Origin: Dunaliella salina
Taxonomy: Eukaryota > Chlorophyta > Chlorophyceae > Chlamydomonadales > Dunaliellaceae
Direction: 5' to 3'
Length of the DNA stretch: 13,683 bases
Assembly (NCBI GenBank): GCA_002284615.2
Contig: MU069570.1
Span: forward strand, 311,258 to 324,940
Shown here: positions 9,901 through 13,683 of the stretch, one piece after another
Position numbering within the stretch: the stretch's first letter is position 1
Layout of the letters: each line of letters opens with the position of its first letter
Position numbers and translations under genes: made by a program
Notes under the pieces: generated by a model
Told to the model about the DNA's origin: nothing
What the model saw: only the letters and a program-made list of their open reading frames with translations
Databases searched by the model: none

Positions 9901-10770
9901 AGGAAGAATGGGCTTAAGTCAAGCTTTTTGACTGCTTTACATAACAAACTACATTCCCTATCCATGAGCAGTCAGTCCAGTGCATAGCAGTAGAACTGAG
10001 GCTCTTGGAGGAAAGTGGCATATGTGACCCGTCCTTATTGCCGCTCATGGCATACGGTCACCATCTTTCCCTTTCTTGGGACATTTGCAGACCTGTTTGA
10101 GTTTTGTTTTGCTCTTGCCATTCTCCGCCTGCAGAACTGCGTAGCATGCTGTACAAGAGACCTGTTTCGGCTTCCCTTGTGTATTCTGCCTGCCTGCCTG
10201 CCAGTCTGCCTGCAAGCCGAATGTTAGCTGTTCTTGCAGCTTGTTTCTTTCTTTCCCTCTCTCTGGCGCTCTGTCTGGAAGGCCATGCAGGCCAGATTTC
10301 GTTCATGTGGTTCCTGGTCTGCCCCCCATATGGAATAAGAAAAAAGCATTTTTCTTGCTGACTTGATTATCACGAGCTGGAACAGAACTTTCAGCAAATG
10401 GAGGCATCTTTCAATTCAAGTCTTTCAAGGATGTTTCTGAACAAGAGTTGATGGTAACCGAAACATCATTCCAACTAACTATCCTTCTTGCTGACCCTTA
10501 ACCTCTGTCATGCGTGTCTCAGCGCGTCTCTTGCACGCGTCACCTCAACCCTGACCAAAACGCCATGACCAAAGGTCTTGAATGACACACTGCCCTTTTC
10601 TTGCATCATTGCTCCTATCTCTCCCTTGCCAACATGCACCTTACAAACTCTCCTGAGCATCACTTTTTTGTACACTGACTGACTGCCTCCAGAAGGGATT
10701 CACCACTGGTGCGGGCACCACCTACTTTCAAACATGAGTGATGCAGGCCTTCCATCCTCATCTCCAACCC
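9901..10770. other. No gene recognised
   Basis: Open frames of 60-85 codons on both strands overlap each other and carry no known motif. A TGCC-type microsatellite (about 10187-10214) and a pyrimidine-rich stretch (10240-10275) are present. On the minus strand the sequence is not clearly continuous with either the LINE fragment or the tandem array. Confidence 0.5.
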
Positions 10771-11565
10771 AGGTGCTCTTTGAGCCCAGCACTGCCTCTG
10801 CTTCCTTCCAGAAGGCTTTCTGTTGGCGCAAGTCCTCCTGTTGCCTTTCAAAAGTTTTCTGCATTCCAGATCAGCAACAGAGAGTGGTAAAAATGTCATC
10901 TCTTATCCAGGTGCTTCTTTGACGAAACTGCCTCTGCTTCCTTCCAGAAGGCTTTCTGTAGGCGCAAGTCCTCCTGTTGCCTTTCAAGAGTTTTCTGCAT
11001 TCCAGATCAGCAACAGAGAGTGGTAAAAATGTCATCTCTAATCCAGGTGCTTCTTTGACGAAACTGCCTCTGCTTCCTTCCAGAAGGCTTTCTGTAGGCG
11101 CAAGTCCTCCTGTTGCCTTTTAAGAGTTTTCTGCATTCCAGATCAGCAAAAGAGAGTGGTAAAAATGTCATCTCTAATCCAGTGCTTCTTTGACGGAACT
11201 GCCTCTGCTTCCTTCTGGCTTTCTGTAGGCGCAAGTCCTCCTGTTGCCTTTTAAGAGTTTTGTGCAGTCCAGATCAGCAAAAGAGAGCGGTAAAAATGTT
11301 GTCTCTAATCCAGTGCTTCTTTGACGAAACTGCCTCTGCTTCCTTCCAGAAGGCTTTCTGTTGGCGCAAGTCCTCCTGTTGCCTTAAGAGTTTTCTGCAT
11401 TCCAGATCAGCAAAAGAGAATGGTAAATTGTCATCTCTAATCCAGGTGCCTTTTTGACGAAACTGCCTCTGCTTCCTTCCAGAAGGCTTTCTGTAGGCGC
11501 AAGTCCTCCTATTGCCTTTCAAGAGTTTTCTGCATTACAGCAAGAAAAAGTGGTACAAATGTTGC
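10771..11565. repeat. Six-copy tandem array, about 131-138 bp unit, carrying an exon-like coiled-coil segment
   Basis: Copies start near 10771, 10909, 11045, 11181, 11312 and 11444, each with an AGGTGC-like start, CTGCCTCTGCTTCCTTC, AGGCGCAAGTCCTCCTGTTG and TTTTCTGCATTCCAG. On the minus strand each unit reads as a pyrimidine-containing stretch, an acceptor GGAATGCAG and then an amphipathic frame (KTLERQQEDLRLQKAFWKEA). This frame is intact in the three left copies. It is broken by a 5-base deletion in the copy at 11181 and a 2-base deletion in the one at 11312, and has an in-frame TAG in the one at 11444. No clear GT donor ends the frame in every copy; GCA|GT after about 22 codons is possible. 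The leftmost copy diverges most at its distal end. Confidence 0.9.
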
Positions 11566-11734
11566 AAGCTTGCTCCTTCTGCAGGGTAGCTAGCAGACTC
11601 ACGTGCTGATCTGGCTGCATTTGTGTCTCCTTTGCTGACTCGGTATTTATAGATCTCTCAAAACGTATAAATGGACATCCAAACATTGAAGCTCTGTGTT
11701 AGACACTGTGCTGCCACGATTCATTACCACATAC

Positions 11735-13149
11735 CTAGAAGCGTTCTCGTGGGTGGCTGACGTAGGTGGTTGACATGGAAGGATACCTGAGCAGCCGTTT
11801 ATGGATAGAGAGGGCCTCCTCGCCAATGGAGAGCGCCTCTTCGTACTTGTGTCGCCCCGGCAGAGCCTCTGCTTGTGCAGGGATACAATGCAAAACAGTG
11901 TGAAATACAACAAGTATCTAAGCATGAGCAGGTGTTAACGCTGCTTATACATCTAGGGTAAGCTTTGTTCTTGCTTAATAACAAAAAATGCATAGCTTGG
12001 CATGATGTGCATTCCTCCATTTTTGGCCAAAAAAAAATCCATGGATTTTCTTTTGTTGCTCTCCTTTGCAGCTAACGCACCTTTGAGGTCATTCATGGCA
12101 TCCAGAACAACTTCACTATCTCGACCGCCCCTATAAATGTGGAGGTGAAAACAGAGAGGTGTTCCTGGTTGAACGCATTACAGAAAAATGCAATGGAATG
12201 GGAGGGCATGTAACAGACCCTATTTGCTAGTAATTTACAACATTCGCTTGTAGATCTTTTCCCTTCTGACTAAATGTGAATCCAAAATCAGATACACTGC
12301 AGCATTCAATTGGCAATCTCAAACATCACATTACTCACTCACTCTGGGTACCCCACCGGTGCCTTAGCAGTGCATCAAGCACTTGCCGCTGCAGAACTTC
12401 TGCCTCTAAGAGCTTCTCAGGAAATGTGTCTTTCTGCAAATTGGATTGTTTAATTATTTTTAAAGTTCGAGTTAATTTTGTAAAGGTTTTGTTTCGACTT
12501 TTGTAAAGTACTTCAAAACAAAAGAGCAAACTATTTCCCAAGAATACTTGTCATATTATGGTGATAGTGTGCCTTACCTTGGCTGTCAAGGACCTTCCCA
12601 ACTCAGACATGCACACTAAGGTTTGCTCACACGCAACAAGTGCCTGAGTTGCAAATATGGACAAGCAACCAAGGTTGCAAGAAGGGAGGAGATGCACAAA
12701 GGATTGTTAAGAAAAACATGGGGGATTTCATAGAAAGGGAGAATTGGGGACCTGTTGTTCAACCCATTAACATTGGTCAGGGAGACACCAGCAGGTGCAC
12801 AAAAAAAATGGCATTGAATTTGCCGGGGAGACAGGCGTCAAAGTGTGCGCAATTCATAGCAGCGTGGCCACACGTCTCTTTAGGAAATGTCTATTCAATG
12901 GTGCCAAGTGTTTAATAGATGCGTGGCCAAGCATACCTTATGGAAATGTCTATTAAATGGTGCAAGCGCTCGAAAGGTTTGAATACATATCAAGATGTGG
13001 TTTGCAATGTGTGCACAAGCGGAGCATTCCACATACCTTGATGTTGGCTTCCTGGACATAAAGCTTTTTGAGCTCTGGCAGTTCAAGGCCTCCTGGAATG
13101 GCGATGGCTGCTTCCTTCACTTTTGCCTTCAGGCACTTGGCACTCACTC
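11735..13149 (-). CDS. TPR-like helical protein, partial (5' end outside window)
   Basis: Five minus-strand exons join in matching phases: 13149-13037, 12643-12578, 12433-12357, 12130-12081 and 11868-11787. The first has an acceptor TTGCGCAG, so the gene begins beyond the right edge. The 128 visible residues are mostly helical. The last exon (GRHKYEEALSIGEEALSIHK, then RLL) matches the TPR pattern of kinesin-light-chain-type repeats (G-x-Y-x-E-A-L, E-E-A-L-x-I-x-x-R-L-L). Earlier exons carry ELPELKKLYVQEANIK and EKLLEAEVLQRQVLDALLRH, which I cannot assign. The end is uncertain: reading through 11787 adds 16 codons to TAG at 11737-11735, or the GTATCC there is a donor to an unseen exon. An alternative acceptor at 11872 adds one residue. 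TPR proteins usually act as protein-binding scaffolds; a specific role cannot be inferred. Confidence 0.72.
12862..12967. repeat. Two-copy tandem repeat, 59-bp unit
   Basis: GCGTGGCCA starts at 12862 and 12921, and both copies continue to GGAAATGTCTATT, AATGGTGC and CAAG. It lies in the first visible intron (13036-12644) of the TPR-like gene, which otherwise shows nothing recognisable. Confidence 0.85.
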
Positions 13150-13292
13150 CTGCGCAACAAAGGTTGTTAGAATGATGGGAGTGACACTCCTTTTCACATC
13201 AATCGTGTGTGCATAGTTGAGTCCCATGACGTGGGGTAAATTGAACAAGTGGAGCAAAGAAAGGGGAGATAAGGTGAGTGATGCAACTTGTC

Positions 13293-13354
13293 AAAGAAAA
13301 GAAAAGAAAAAAAGAAAAGAAAAACTACGTAGGCAGAGAAACCCTCCCTACATC
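13293..13354. repeat. AAAAG tract plus 30-bp motif, copy 1
   Basis: An A/G-only tract of GAAAA-type units runs directly into CTACGTAGGCAGAGAAACCC and ten more bases ending CTACATC (13325-13354). The same arrangement recurs 329 bases to the right. Confidence 0.9.
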
Positions 13355-13595
13355 AATTAAGGAAAAGGAGACACATTGGCTCAAAAGAGAGCCGTGTGCC
13401 CCCTCCACCACAAGGTATGAAAAAGAGAATGCTAATGTGGATCTGGAGGGTTACTAGAAGCACCTGGCTCTAGAACCTGGCAGTTGGAAGTATTCTTGTT
13501 TTCAATAGCGCGGCGTGTGGAGACTAGTTTGTGGGCATATTGGACAGAATGGGCATGAAGTTGTTGAGCAAGCTTAGAGGCACGCTGGTGATCCA

Positions 13596-13683
13596 GAAAG
13601 AAAAGAAAAGAAAAAAGAAAAGAAAAAAGAAAAGAAAAAAGAAAAAAGAAAAACTACGTAGGAAGAGAAACTCTCCCTACATC
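13596..13683. repeat. AAAAG tract plus 30-bp motif, copy 2
   Basis: A longer tract of GAAAA and GAAAAA units followed by the same 30-bp motif (13654-13683) with two mismatches to copy 1. The window ends on the last base of the motif, so what follows is unknown. Confidence 0.9.

Larger units (their letters stand above)
13150..13683. other. Right flank: intron or intergenic DNA, no gene recognised
   Basis: The first visible exon of the TPR-like gene has an acceptor at its right edge, so this stretch should be its upstream intron, possibly with further exons. I found no exon with motif support. It contains two copies of a direct repeat, annotated separately. Confidence 0.5.

Noticed and set aside
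10771..11565. CRISPR-like array
   Set aside because: The repeats are whole 131-138 bp tandem units with no unique spacers, in a eukaryotic context.

Overview
The window looks like nuclear DNA of a eukaryote, most likely a green alga (Viridiplantae). The evidence is one convincing spliced gene whose protein resembles the plant and algal PRP38B/SRL1 splicing factor, GT-AG introns of about 0.1 to 1.3 kb, a low gene density, many microsatellites and short tandem repeats, and a decayed LINE-type retrotransposon. I see no bacterial operon, Shine-Dalgarno pattern or CRISPR. The species cannot be named from the sequence.

Every gene I can support is on the minus strand, so transcription runs from high to low coordinates. 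From the right: 13150-13683 holds a direct repeat with AAAAG-rich tracts. Five phase-compatible exons at 13149-11787 encode part of a helical protein ending in a TPR-like segment; its start lies off the right edge. Below it is a six-copy tandem array (10771-11565) of an approximately 135-bp unit that carries an exon-like coiled-coil segment on the minus strand. The stretch 9901-10770 shows no recognisable gene. A degenerate LINE fragment with RNase H and Cys/His remnants covers about 8200-9700.

A weaker multi-exon candidate gene lies at 7806-6311, with a Lys/Glu-rich coiled coil and a possible small Cys motif. The 2.9 kb from 3408 to 6310 has no gene I can support. The left quarter (3407-50) is the PRP38B-like gene. 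Six exons join in frame to 234 codons, covering the whole PRP38 domain and the conserved motif after it. The Arg/Ser-rich tail expected in plant relatives lies off the left edge. The last visible splice donor merges directly into a (TG)n microsatellite on the transcribed strand.

There is no sign that these genes form a functional cluster. I found no clearly new biological system. The items most worth a second look are the exon-bearing tandem array, the microsatellite fused to a splice donor in a splicing-factor gene, and the unidentified coiled-coil gene candidate.
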